DNA of 64,000 nucleotides from Methanospirillum stamsii (GTDB lineage Archaea; Halobacteriota; Methanomicrobia; Methanomicrobiales; Methanospirillaceae). Position 1 is the first letter of the stretch. Each line of letters opens with the position of its first letter. The translations under genes were made by a program, and so were the position numbers. Under the pieces are notes generated by a model. It was not told where the DNA came from and ran no database searches. It saw only the letters and a program-made list of their open reading frames with translations. The stretch lies in contig NZ_CP176366.1 in assembly GCF_046244385.1 (NCBI RefSeq), forward strand, positions 1,178,001 to 1,242,000, in the 5' to 3' direction. This document shows positions 43,646 through 51,408 of the stretch, piece after piece.

Positions 43646-43753
43646 CACTTTGATTATTTTTCATTGACATCCTGTAACTTCCAGTTTAAGATAAAAAGAA
43701 AACTATTCTCTATCCTAAGGTTACACACTAATGGCGACTCCTGGTATTCTGAC

Positions 43754-44218
43754 ATGACTCTGAAAACAGCATTAGCGGCACCGTTTTACCACAGCAGGGT
43801 TCAAAAACTGGGAAAAAGTGAACTCATTTATTATTATGCTTTTGACCGGCGGTGGATGACCCGTGATGAGGTGGATCTTCTGATTCAACGGGGGATAGAA
43901 CAGAACCTGCTGGGAATAGATGACGATATGTATTATCCCCTCTTTGATCTTGCAGATGTTCAGATTCCTATCGGATATAAACCATCATCTTCTTTTTTTG
44001 ATGCCCATGATCCCTTTGAGGAATTGCTTGGTCGTATCACGAGCATCACTGGTAAGGAGCCTGAAGAAATCATTGCCCGAATGAACGAGATCATGAAAGA
44101 TGAATTTGACGGAAACCTGAAACCGGAAGCTGCCCTGGTCATCATCGCTAAACAGGATGGGATAGAGGCTTTAGACCTGTTACAATCCCTGAAACAGGCA
44201 ATTCTTAAAAAAGAGTAA
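43754..44218 (+). CDS. DUF2240-like archaeal protein, unknown function
   Basis: I chose ATG 43754 (MTLKTALAAPFYHSRV, 154 residues); the longer frame from 43664 begins with a sequence lacking protein-like composition. The N-terminal part (KLGKSELIYYYAFDRRWMTR, then DLLIQRGIEQNLLGIDDD) looks like a winged-helix module followed by acidic segments, and the middle has PFEELLGRITSITGKEPEE, a pattern I associate with the archaeal family DUF2240. It may bind nucleic acid; that is inference. Convergent with rps6e, five bases apart. Confidence 0.7.
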   Translation: MTLKTALAAPFYHSRVQKLGKSELIYYYAFDRRWMTRDEVDLLIQRGIEQNLLGIDDDMYYPLFDLADVQIPIGYKPSSSFFDAHDPFEELLGRITSITGKEPEEIIARMNEIMKDEFDGNLKPEAALVIIAKQDGIEALDLLQSLKQAILKKE

Positions 44219-44223
44219 AAAAT

Positions 44224-44631
44224 TTATTCTGCAGCCGGAGCATCCTGCGCTGGTGGTGCAAAGTATTCTGCAAGGCTTTTTGCACCGGCTTTAGAGACGA
44301 TTACATTTATCTGGACAAAGTCCTGGGTGATTTCTGCTCCACGGACCATTTTTCTTCTCCGCTCTCCATCAGTTACCGGGTGGAATCCGACCCCGCCTGC
44401 CATCAGGACCTTACGTCTCCCAGCAATTGGAAGGGTCTTTCTTGCCGGAGTTCCATTACGGTCTGAGGCTCCGGTAATTTTTATTTTGTACCCGTCAAAT
44501 CCAAGACCTGATCCGTCGATTTCATCTCCGATACGCTTTCCAATAAATGCTCCTGCACCTGCACCGCTGGCATCGATATTGTATGCCTTTCCGGTTGCAG
44601 GATCAGATAGAACTACTTTAAAATCTACCAT
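44224..44631 (-). CDS. rps6e: Ribosomal protein S6e
   Basis: 135 residues: MVDFKVVLSDPATGKAYN, GLGFDGYKIKITGASD, RKTLPIAGRRKVLMAGGVGF and ERRRKMVRGAEI are the conserved S6e segments. GGTGA lies 7 bp before the ATG. It is followed upstream on the same strand by infB, an order conserved in euryarchaea, with 127 bp between them that contain an independent promoter region. Confidence 0.95.
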   Translation of the reverse strand: MVDFKVVLSDPATGKAYNIDASGAGAGAFIGKRIGDEIDGSGLGFDGYKIKITGASDRNGTPARKTLPIAGRRKVLMAGGVGFHPVTDGERRRKMVRGAEITQDFVQINVIVSKAGAKSLAEYFAPPAQDAPAAE

Positions 44632-44758
44632 ATTTTTTCACCAATTTCAATTCAACGATCGCTTCTTACTGTTTTTAAATATCGTCCGATCCGATGAACC
44701 CATCACTCAGGTTTAGCTGAGAAGTCTCCACACATATTAGCGGGGTACCCTATTAATG

Positions 44759-46573
44759 CTACTTTCCCCAGAAGGGGTTTTCACGTCGAAACAGTCTGGT
44801 GTATTCTTCAAGGACTTCCTTTGCATCTTCACTTAAATGAGAGAGCATCTCGGTTTCCAGCACTTTAACGTGCCGTTCAGGAATTCCCACGATAAGTTCA
44901 TCTTCAACGTCAAATTGTCTTCCAACTGTTGCACCTTCAATAGAAATTGCAACCTCATCTCCAGCGTGGGCTTCCTGGATATTCTCCTTTCGAAGTTGCA
45001 TTGATTTCAGGCTTCCTGCTTTTTTTCCGTCCCTTCTAATAAGATTAACACCGGTACGCAGTGTTCCGGATAATATTCTGACCCCGACAACTGCCGGGTT
45101 ATTCTGTCTGAATACACATCCTGGCAGAATAACAATTTTTGCCGGGAAAATAATCTTTTCAAACCGTTTCTGGTCCATATCTCTCTTGAGATTGTTTCTC
45201 CATTCAAGATAATCCTCAAGAATATGGTAAATAACATTTCCAGTGAAGAACTGAACCATTTCAGCATACGAAGGTTCATGAAGCAGGTCCTGTGCGTCAG
45301 GAAGTACCGGAGTGTTAAATGCCATTAAAACCCGATAAAGGGGATTTTTAATGGTTTCGGCCTCGATAACATCATGCCTGCTGACCTGTCCCACTTCTGC
45401 TCTCATTACCGGGATTTCATGCGCGGTTAGTTCCTTACACAGTGCTTCGAGTGCACCGATGGTATCTGCCTTAATGATAAGACCTTCCGGGGAGAGTGTG
45501 ACATTTATTTCTGTCATCTCCCGAGCAATACTGGTCTTAATCTCTTCAGGGTCATCTCCTATGACCTTGATAGGTGAACCTGCAATAACCTGGTCAAGAC
45601 CCGGAGCACTTACCTTTACTCCGGCAGCAGCTGCGACCTCTTTTACCCGTAAAAATCGGTCTTCAATTAATATCTCTTTCATCGGTCTTGGCTGGAGCAG
45701 AGATCTGACTTTCGTTGTCTGAACTCCGGTGGTTGTTGCAATTGCAATTTCATCTCCAACACAGATAGTCCCGTCAAAAAGGATGACATCAATCGTAGCA
45801 CCCAGGCCCTTCTCCTCTTTTACTTCAAGGACCGTTCCTGAACCAGGTCCGTCAACGGTGAGGGCAAGGGATTCTTCCATGTATCGTTGGGAAAGGCCGA
45901 TGAGAACCATTAGAAGATCTGATATTCCTTCTCCGGTGTGGGCACTAACCGGAACTATGGCGAGATTCCTTGCAAAATCTGTAACTCTGTCAAATCTCTC
46001 GGATGAAAATCCATGTTCTGCAAGAGTTGCAACGATATCATATACCTTCGTCTCAACAAGAAGTATTACCCGTTCATTTTGTCCTGCAAAACTTTTCAGA
46101 AATGGAGATTTTTCTGTTTTTCTCCATCCCGGGATCCGGTCCAGTTTCGTTGCCGCGACAACAAAAGGAGTTTTACAATTTCGAAGAATCTGAATGGCTT
46201 CTATTGTCTGTGGTTGAAAACCTTCTGTAATGTCAACAACAACAATGGCCATATCAGCAAGAGCCCCACCCCTTGCCCGCAGGGTCGTGAAAGCATGGTG
46301 TCCGGGAGTGTCAATAAAAAGAAGACCTGGAATGCTGACATTCAGGTTTTTCATTGCTCCGCTCATACTCGTTATCGAATCAATTGGAACAATGGTAGCA
46401 CCTATGTGCTGGGTGATTGCCCCTGCCTCACCTGACACAACAGAAGAACCACGAATGCGGTCGAGCAGAGATGTTTTTCCATGATCCACATGTCCAAGTA
46501 CGCAGACAATGGGAGTTCTGATATGGGGTGTCTCTCCTCCTTTTTTACTTGTTTTTACTGCCTTTTTACCCAC
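44759..46573 (-). CDS. infB: Translation initiation factor aIF5B (IF-2 family)
   Basis: I chose GTG 46573 (VGKKAVKTSKKGGE, 604 residues) because GGTGGTG stands 5 bp upstream; a TTG at 46600 would add nine residues. The G domain has GHVDHGKTSLLD (G1), IDTPGHHAF (G3) and a G4-like AATKLDRI in place of NKID. Domains II-IV follow, with IIKADTIGALEALCKEL and the C-terminal RLFRRENPFWGK. It is a GTPase that promotes subunit joining and initiator tRNA positioning. No intein is present in the G domain, unlike some archaeal homologues. Confidence 0.94.
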   Translation of the reverse strand: MGKKAVKTSKKGGETPHIRTPIVCVLGHVDHGKTSLLDRIRGSSVVSGEAGAITQHIGATIVPIDSITSMSGAMKNLNVSIPGLLFIDTPGHHAFTTLRARGGALADMAIVVVDITEGFQPQTIEAIQILRNCKTPFVVAATKLDRIPGWRKTEKSPFLKSFAGQNERVILLVETKVYDIVATLAEHGFSSERFDRVTDFARNLAIVPVSAHTGEGISDLLMVLIGLSQRYMEESLALTVDGPGSGTVLEVKEEKGLGATIDVILFDGTICVGDEIAIATTTGVQTTKVRSLLQPRPMKEILIEDRFLRVKEVAAAAGVKVSAPGLDQVIAGSPIKVIGDDPEEIKTSIAREMTEINVTLSPEGLIIKADTIGALEALCKELTAHEIPVMRAEVGQVSRHDVIEAETIKNPLYRVLMAFNTPVLPDAQDLLHEPSYAEMVQFFTGNVIYHILEDYLEWRNNLKRDMDQKRFEKIIFPAKIVILPGCVFRQNNPAVVGVRILSGTLRTGVNLIRRDGKKAGSLKSMQLRKENIQEAHAGDEVAISIEGATVGRQFDVEDELIVGIPERHVKVLETEMLSHLSEDAKEVLEEYTRLFRRENPFWGK

Positions 46574-46759
46574 CTTTGCACCACCGCATGTATTTTGCAA
46601 TCCAGTCCCGGAAATATTAGAAAACAGGAGAAATCCTACCGGGGATTGGATCTGATAATGTGGTATACATCAGCGGTCACGGCTAATAATCATTCACAAC
46701 AAAGATGGGGATATCGCTATCATCTACTCTGATGATGTGATGATCGAATGACTGGATAG

Positions 46760-46767
46760 TTTATATC
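46760..46767 (+). promoter_or_regulatory. Possible TATA box for tRNA-His
   Basis: TTTATATC about 64 bp before the mature tRNA start would give a 5' leader of roughly 38 bases. A second AT-rich word, CATATATGG at 46811, is too close to the tRNA to serve. Confidence 0.35.
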
Positions 46768-46827
46768 AGGGCTAGAGTGAGTGGATACATTCAAGTGATA
46801 GTTTGTGTAACATATATGGTGCAACCT

Positions 46828-46899
46828 GCCTGGGTGGGGTAATGGCTATCCTAAGGGATTGTGGTTCCCTCGATCTGGGTTCAATTCCCGGTCCAGGCC
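46828..46899 (+). tRNA. tRNA-His (anticodon GTG)
   Basis: Acceptor GCCTGGG pairs with TCCAGGC (one G-T pair), the anticodon stem AGGGA/TCCCT encloses TTGTGGT with anticodon GTG, and the T arm is CTGGG-TTCAATT-CCCGG. The discriminator is C, as in other His tRNAs. The base before position 1 is T, so the extra G at -1 required by HisRS is not encoded and must be added after transcription. CCA is not encoded. Confidence 0.92.
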
Positions 46900-47025
46900 T
46901 GAAAAATTAGGTTTTTACTTTTTATCTGACAGGGTTCACTGTTTTTCTCATAACATTTGTTATCTTTTCTGAAGATAAAAAAGAAAAACTGGATAATTGA
47001 TAAATTCATCAAGAACAAGAGATGG

Positions 47026-48402
47026 TTAATTTTTCTTTTCAAGTCCGGCTGCAACCCACCCGGTATATCCTCCGGCAACATTCAGGATATTTGAAAAACC
47101 ATTTCTTTTCAGGATGCTGCAGGCGATTCCTGATCGGGAACCTGTTCCGCACATAACCGCAAGAAGATCCTGTTTTCTAAGTTCATTATGTCGTATCCTG
47201 AGATCCGGCCAATGGATATTGACAGACCCTTTAATATGAGATCCTGAAAATTCTCCTGGAGTTCTGACATCAAGGATCTGGAGTTTATCATTTTCTGATA
47301 TGAGCCGGTCCAATTCATGGACTGATATTGTGCGCACATGATTCAGGTCATACCCAGCCAGAGCCCAGGCGAAAATTCCTCCCTGAATGTACCCTATTGT
47401 TCTGTCAAGACCCACTCTCCGGAGTTTTGTTATGATTTCGGGGATATCCTCTGGTTTGTGAGCTGATATTACAATATCACGGTCAGGTGGGACAATCCAG
47501 CCGGCAAATGTGGAAAAATTCACTTCACCATCGATGTTTAAACTGTTGGAAATGTGTGCGGACCCGAAGGCATCATATCTTCGGATATCCAGGATATCAC
47601 AGGTATCCTCATTTAGTATCTCCCGGACTTTCCGGGGACTTAATTCACGAATTTTTGGAAGTTCTGATAATAATACGGGCCCTTTCCGGTTAATGTCCGA
47701 ACATCTGCGGAAGTGGTCAGGGGATGGAGGCATATTTTCTGTCAGTTCCCTGACAAACGATTCACAGTCCGGAATATGAAGCGCGGAGTTATATCTCCGC
47801 TCATAGCCGATAGTGGTTGATCTCTTTGAGGATAATGATCTTCCACAAAATGATCCGGCGCCATGGGCCGGATATACCTCACAAAAATCCGGAAGTTTCA
47901 GAATTTTCTCGTGAAGAGATGTATATAAGGCTGATGCCAGTTCCCGTGCACGACCAGGAAAGAGGTCAGGTCTTCCGACATCACCAACAAAGAGAGTATC
48001 TCCGGAAAAGAGAGCAACCGGTTCATCTCCTCTGCTAAGGTGCGTGACCGTGTAACTCACATGTTCAGGGGTATGACCAGGAGTTTCCAAAACATTGATG
48101 GAGCAGTCATCAAGAGTGATTTTGTTTCCCTCCTGAACTGGTGTATGAAGAAAGGTACAGTTTCCCGATTTAGGGGCATAAATTGGGGCATTTGTCAGTT
48201 CATGAAGGTCAAGATGACCAGAGATGAAATCGGCATGGAGGTGTGTCTCAAGAATGCCGGTTATCTTGAAATTTTCCTCTTCTGCAGCACGAAGGTACGG
48301 TTCCGGGTCCCTGGCAGGATCGATTATAAAACAGGATGATATTCCGCCAAGAAGGTACGAATTATGTGCAAGACCAGGGATGAAAAACTGCCTGATTATC
48401 AT
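47026..48402 (-). CDS. Metallo-beta-lactamase / double rhodanese protein
   Basis: 458 residues. The N-terminal MBL domain (about 1-230) has THLHADFISGH near residue 54, ETPGHTPEHVSY, SGDTLFVGDVGRPDL and PAHGAGSFCG, matching the persulfide dioxygenase (ETHE1-like) group. Two rhodanese domains follow. The first (about 255-355) has no cysteine at the active-site position (VISAHKPED), and the second has it (VMCGTGSRSG). Sulfur-compound handling is likely; because ETHE1-type enzymes use O2, a different reaction or a detoxification role must apply in a strict anaerobe. Cytosolic. Confidence 0.85.
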   Translation of the reverse strand: MIIRQFFIPGLAHNSYLLGGISSCFIIDPARDPEPYLRAAEEENFKITGILETHLHADFISGHLDLHELTNAPIYAPKSGNCTFLHTPVQEGNKITLDDCSINVLETPGHTPEHVSYTVTHLSRGDEPVALFSGDTLFVGDVGRPDLFPGRARELASALYTSLHEKILKLPDFCEVYPAHGAGSFCGRSLSSKRSTTIGYERRYNSALHIPDCESFVRELTENMPPSPDHFRRCSDINRKGPVLLSELPKIRELSPRKVREILNEDTCDILDIRRYDAFGSAHISNSLNIDGEVNFSTFAGWIVPPDRDIVISAHKPEDIPEIITKLRRVGLDRTIGYIQGGIFAWALAGYDLNHVRTISVHELDRLISENDKLQILDVRTPGEFSGSHIKGSVNIHWPDLRIRHNELRKQDLLAVMCGTGSRSGIACSILKRNGFSNILNVAGGYTGWVAAGLEKKN

Positions 48403-48446
48403 ATCACTTCACTTTGATCAACCTGCAAGGAAATGAATTCTTTCCT

Positions 48447-50678
48447 TCAGTAAATGAGGTATTTCAATGAAATGTTCTCCGGAATTTTATAGAGTATACT
48501 TACCATTTTATCGCGATTCCTCTCTAAATCGGTAATTTTTTTCTGGATTCGAAGGGTGTCATGGTAAGATTGTGAATATTTCAGTTTTTGCAAAAGAAAT
48601 GATCGTTTCTTCATACAATTGCTTATTTCATGAACGAGGGTCTGTTCTTCCTCGTCATACCAGTCAGGACGGCATATCGGGAGTAATGAAATAGCAACTG
48701 GGGGATTTTTACCATCTCCCACATCCTGGGTATGTTTCCAGTAATACTGAAGAACCGAGGAGGTTAGAACTCCCTCTAGAAAATTATCAGTTCCTTTCAT
48801 GATGATTGCTGATTCAGGGTCTGGTTTATTGCCTGACTTAATTATAAGAACATCTTCTCTTGCAATACAGGAGATCCAGAAATCATCCTCAAAAAACTCT
48901 TTGATTTCATCATGAAGATACAAAGCACCAAGACAGTATTCAGATAGTGGTATTGAATCATCCCTGATTAAATCAAGAATTAATGAAGAAGAAGGATCTG
49001 TAAGGCTCCATCCGCCATGTAGAGAGAGTTCTCTCTTTTCAATCCTGAATGATTTTGTTTTCCCGTTTTTGTTGGTCCGGATGATTTCTATATCAGGTGA
49101 TATGGAATCAGCGATCAGGCATGTCCATAATTCGTCATTTGGATTCTTTGTACTGTCATCAATAACGATTTTGCTTATTCTGTTTTTTCTCACCCATCTA
49201 CGGAAAGGTTCTGAAGTGCTTTCAGACAACCATGTTCTCCGGATAAAGATAAATGCCGGGTATGGTATGGTCAAAAGGATGTTTTCAGCAGCAATAGTAG
49301 AAAAAGAAGGTTCTGTTGAGTACGAATTGTATTTTTTGCAGAGAAACTGCCTGATTTCAGGAATTTTCAGATCTACATGTCCCGATGGAGCAGTTATCAC
49401 GAGGACAGAAGTTTTTGGTGGAATATCTGGCCATCCTGTAAAAAGGGGTCTGTAGGTTAATTCTGCAGTTCTCTTTTCATTTTCAGACAAAAATTCGTCT
49501 GTTACTTCGGGAGAAAAAAAACAAGAGCCAATTCTTGTATGTTTGATAAGTTGTGATATACTCTCATTGTGAGCCGGTTTTACCAGCTCCGGAGTGGAAA
49601 AATCTCCCCCGATGATGGTAAGGGCCAGTCCGAATCTGGTTATAAGAATCGATGATATTGAGTTATCCGAACAATAAACTGCAGATGAGAGATTTTTTAG
49701 TCTTTTATTCAATTCATTACATTTTAGCCCTAAAAATCTGGCAAACAGAAGGACAATCTCTCCTCTACCTGAAAATGGGTCGAAAATTGCATCAATTGAT
49801 GGATTCCTGCTGATAATGTCATGAAATATTGAAGAAAAAACCGGAGATAAGAGATAAGAATCAGGATCGCAGTCCGATACCTTTTCTATCTTTTTTTTAT
49901 TTTCTTTGGTTTTAATTCGAGATAGGAGGCGGTGGATTCCCCTGACCAGCAGGATAGGATCAATACAGGGTATTGCAAGTCTTTGTGGAATAGGGAGAGA
50001 TAAACCAGATTGAATCATTTTCCTTCGTACTTCCTTGTCAAAGACTGAGGTATTCACCTGTTGTTGAGAATAATAAGGAATGGTTGAACCAAATTGAACC
50101 AGATAAAAAAATAAGGAATTTTCTAAGATATCATCTGAATCACTGGTTATTTTTCCGCCTATTCTTCGTAAGAGGATCTCTAATACGGCAGAGAGAATGG
50201 CAAGTCTTCGCAATTTTTTTTCATTCTCACCATATGACTGGAAATAAACCCGTGATACTGTTTTCCAAATTGTATCCAGGTATTGATCAAGAACTTCAGA
50301 AAAAACAGGGTGCTCTATGATAACTGTATCAGAGATTATCTCCTGGACCGGAATTATCTCACTTCTCCATCCTGGTCTTATTGGTGTGTTAATTATCTGA
50401 ATTTTTGTTGATTCAGAGCAGATAACACCACAGATAGCCCCGGTTGCGTGAAGATAAAACTCTAGTCTTTCTCTCACGAGAGTATCTTCTATTATCTGGT
50501 CACTTACCGTCCATATCAGAATTTGGTGCATGGAGGAAAGAGTTATCAGATCCATGAAAACCGAATTTTCATGGATAGAAATAGTAAAAGCCGCCTTTTT
50601 TATTGTGTATGGGTCATTATGGATTCCAAGAGTTTTTAAAAGATAATCAGAAATAACAGATTGATTATCAGAATTCAT
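48447..50678 (-). CDS. Large protein resembling a degenerate type IIG restriction-modification enzyme
   Basis: 743 residues, no confident family. Residues ~30-130 follow the order of an HsdR_N/type IIG nuclease domain (VFMDLITLSSMHQILIWTVS, then FYLHATGAICGVICSEST), but the acidic and Lys residues of the PD-(D/E)XK site are missing. Residues ~295-310 (IDAIFDPFSGRGEIVLLFAR) resemble methyltransferase motif I. The place of the catalytic NPPY is taken by ITAPSGHV (~428-435). NILLTIPYPAFIFIRRTWLS and EPFRRWVRKNRISKIVIDDS then follow as in TaqI-like N6-adenine methylases. A coiled-coil-like tail closes the protein. It appears catalytically dead. Higher A+T than its neighbours suggests transfer. 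Confidence 0.6.
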   Translation of the reverse strand: MNSDNQSVISDYLLKTLGIHNDPYTIKKAAFTISIHENSVFMDLITLSSMHQILIWTVSDQIIEDTLVRERLEFYLHATGAICGVICSESTKIQIINTPIRPGWRSEIIPVQEIISDTVIIEHPVFSEVLDQYLDTIWKTVSRVYFQSYGENEKKLRRLAILSAVLEILLRRIGGKITSDSDDILENSLFFYLVQFGSTIPYYSQQQVNTSVFDKEVRRKMIQSGLSLPIPQRLAIPCIDPILLVRGIHRLLSRIKTKENKKKIEKVSDCDPDSYLLSPVFSSIFHDIISRNPSIDAIFDPFSGRGEIVLLFARFLGLKCNELNKRLKNLSSAVYCSDNSISSILITRFGLALTIIGGDFSTPELVKPAHNESISQLIKHTRIGSCFFSPEVTDEFLSENEKRTAELTYRPLFTGWPDIPPKTSVLVITAPSGHVDLKIPEIRQFLCKKYNSYSTEPSFSTIAAENILLTIPYPAFIFIRRTWLSESTSEPFRRWVRKNRISKIVIDDSTKNPNDELWTCLIADSISPDIEIIRTNKNGKTKSFRIEKRELSLHGGWSLTDPSSSLILDLIRDDSIPLSEYCLGALYLHDEIKEFFEDDFWISCIAREDVLIIKSGNKPDPESAIIMKGTDNFLEGVLTSSVLQYYWKHTQDVGDGKNPPVAISLLPICRPDWYDEEEQTLVHEISNCMKKRSFLLQKLKYSQSYHDTLRIQKKITDLERNRDKMVSILYKIPENISLKYLIY

Positions 50679-50697
50679 GAAAACCCTGAAAAAAGTA

Positions 50698-50772
50698 TAG
50701 CGAGGGATGGATTTGAACCATCGGTCTACGGGTTATGAGCCCGTCGGGATATCCTGACTACCCCACCTCGCT
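50698..50772 (-). tRNA. Initiator tRNA-Met (anticodon CAT)
   Basis: The acceptor AGCGAGG/CCTCGCT begins with the A1-T72 pair and the anticodon stem ends with three G-C pairs (ACGGG/CCCGT) around CTCATAA; both are initiator hallmarks in archaea. The T arm is GATGG-TTCAAAT-CCATC, the discriminator is A, and CCA is not encoded. Confidence 0.93.
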
Positions 50773-50803
50773 GAAAGTGGATATGAATGTCTGACTGATG
50801 AGC

Positions 50804-50811
50804 ATATATAA
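50804..50811. promoter_or_regulatory. Shared bidirectional TATA box (thioredoxin / initiator tRNA)
   Basis: ATATATAA reads as a TATA box on both strands. It lies about 32 bp upstream of the tRNA 5' end on the minus strand. On the plus strand it predicts transcription from about 50832, downstream of the in-frame ATG at 50826, which favours ATG 50865 for the thioredoxin gene. Confidence 0.5.
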
Positions 50812-50864
50812 CTTTTGTTTTTTCGATGAGAATTCTTATCCATAACTTGAACAAAACATCCGGT

Positions 50865-51272
50865 ATGGATGATGAACTTGAACATATACGAGCGAAAAGA
50901 ATGGAGGAGATCAAACAGCGCATATTGGTTTCACAATCAGGGCATGCTGGGATTATCACCATTAACCAGGAAAATTATGACCGTATTATCAGGGAACATC
51001 CAAATTTAGTCATTGATTTCTGGGCACCATGGTGTGGACCATGCAGAATGCTGACCCCGGTAATTGAAGAACTTGCGCACATATTTTCCCAAGGGATATG
51101 GTTTGCAAAGTGCAACACTGATGAAAATCAACAGATTGCATATCAATATGGAATATCTGCAATACCCTCCCTTTTTTTCTATAAGAACGGGGCTGTTATC
51201 CATACTCTTTCCGGAGCACTTCCGAAGGAACAACTTGAATCAGTAATACGATCTTTATACGGGTTTTCATAA
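50865..51272 (+). CDS. Thioredoxin-family protein
   Basis: 135 residues from ATG 50865 (MDDELEHIRAKRMEEIKQRI); ATG 50826 is probably upstream of the mRNA start given the TATA box. After a charged helical N-terminal extension of about 35 residues comes a complete thioredoxin fold with DFWAPWCGPCRML (redox-active CxxC), the cis-Pro in ISAIPSLFFYKNG, and a C-terminal helix. The stop codon lies inside the 6-bp target duplication of the insertion sequence. Before insertion the next gene (the Lhr-like helicase) would have started 8 bp downstream, so the two were probably an operon. Confidence 0.9.
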   Translation: MDDELEHIRAKRMEEIKQRILVSQSGHAGIITINQENYDRIIREHPNLVIDFWAPWCGPCRMLTPVIEELAHIFSQGIWFAKCNTDENQQIAYQYGISAIPSLFFYKNGAVIHTLSGALPKEQLESVIRSLYGFS

Positions 51273-51273
51273 A
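51268..51273 (+). repeat. Target-site duplication, left copy (CATAAA)
   Basis: Direct repeat of 53132-53137. It contains the TAA stop codon of the thioredoxin gene, which the insertion therefore left intact. Confidence 0.75.
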
Positions 51274-51296
51274 CCTGAATTTATGAATTTATATCT
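51274..51296 (+). repeat. IS terminal inverted repeat, left
   Basis: CCTGAATTTATGAATTTATA plus three bases; matches the reverse complement of the right end at about 20 of 23 positions. Confidence 0.8.
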
Positions 51297-51386
51297 CATT
51301 TTGCATAGCGTGATCTGAAAAAATTAGTTTAGAATTCTCTATTTTTTAAACGATTCGCAATTTTCAAGCGAAAGGCTTATCTAATT

Positions 51387-51408
51387 GTAAGTTATAATTA
51401 TAACTTAC
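51387..51408. promoter_or_regulatory. Perfect 22-bp palindrome abutting the transposase start codon
   Basis: GTAAGTTATAA followed by its exact complement TTATAACTTAC ends one base before ATG 51409. It may be an operator for transposase autoregulation, or a hairpin or TATA-bearing promoter. The first ten bases recur at the right end (53106-53115), inside the terminal region. Confidence 0.6.

Noticed and set aside
40162..46573. Inteins in tfb or infB
   Set aside because: Both proteins are collinear with the family and of normal length; no splicing motifs are present.
46700..46760. Possible C/D-box guide RNA upstream of tRNA-His (TGATGA and CTGA-like words)
   Set aside because: Words occur in an overlapping cluster without the proper C, D', C', D spacing, and no guide target could be established by eye.
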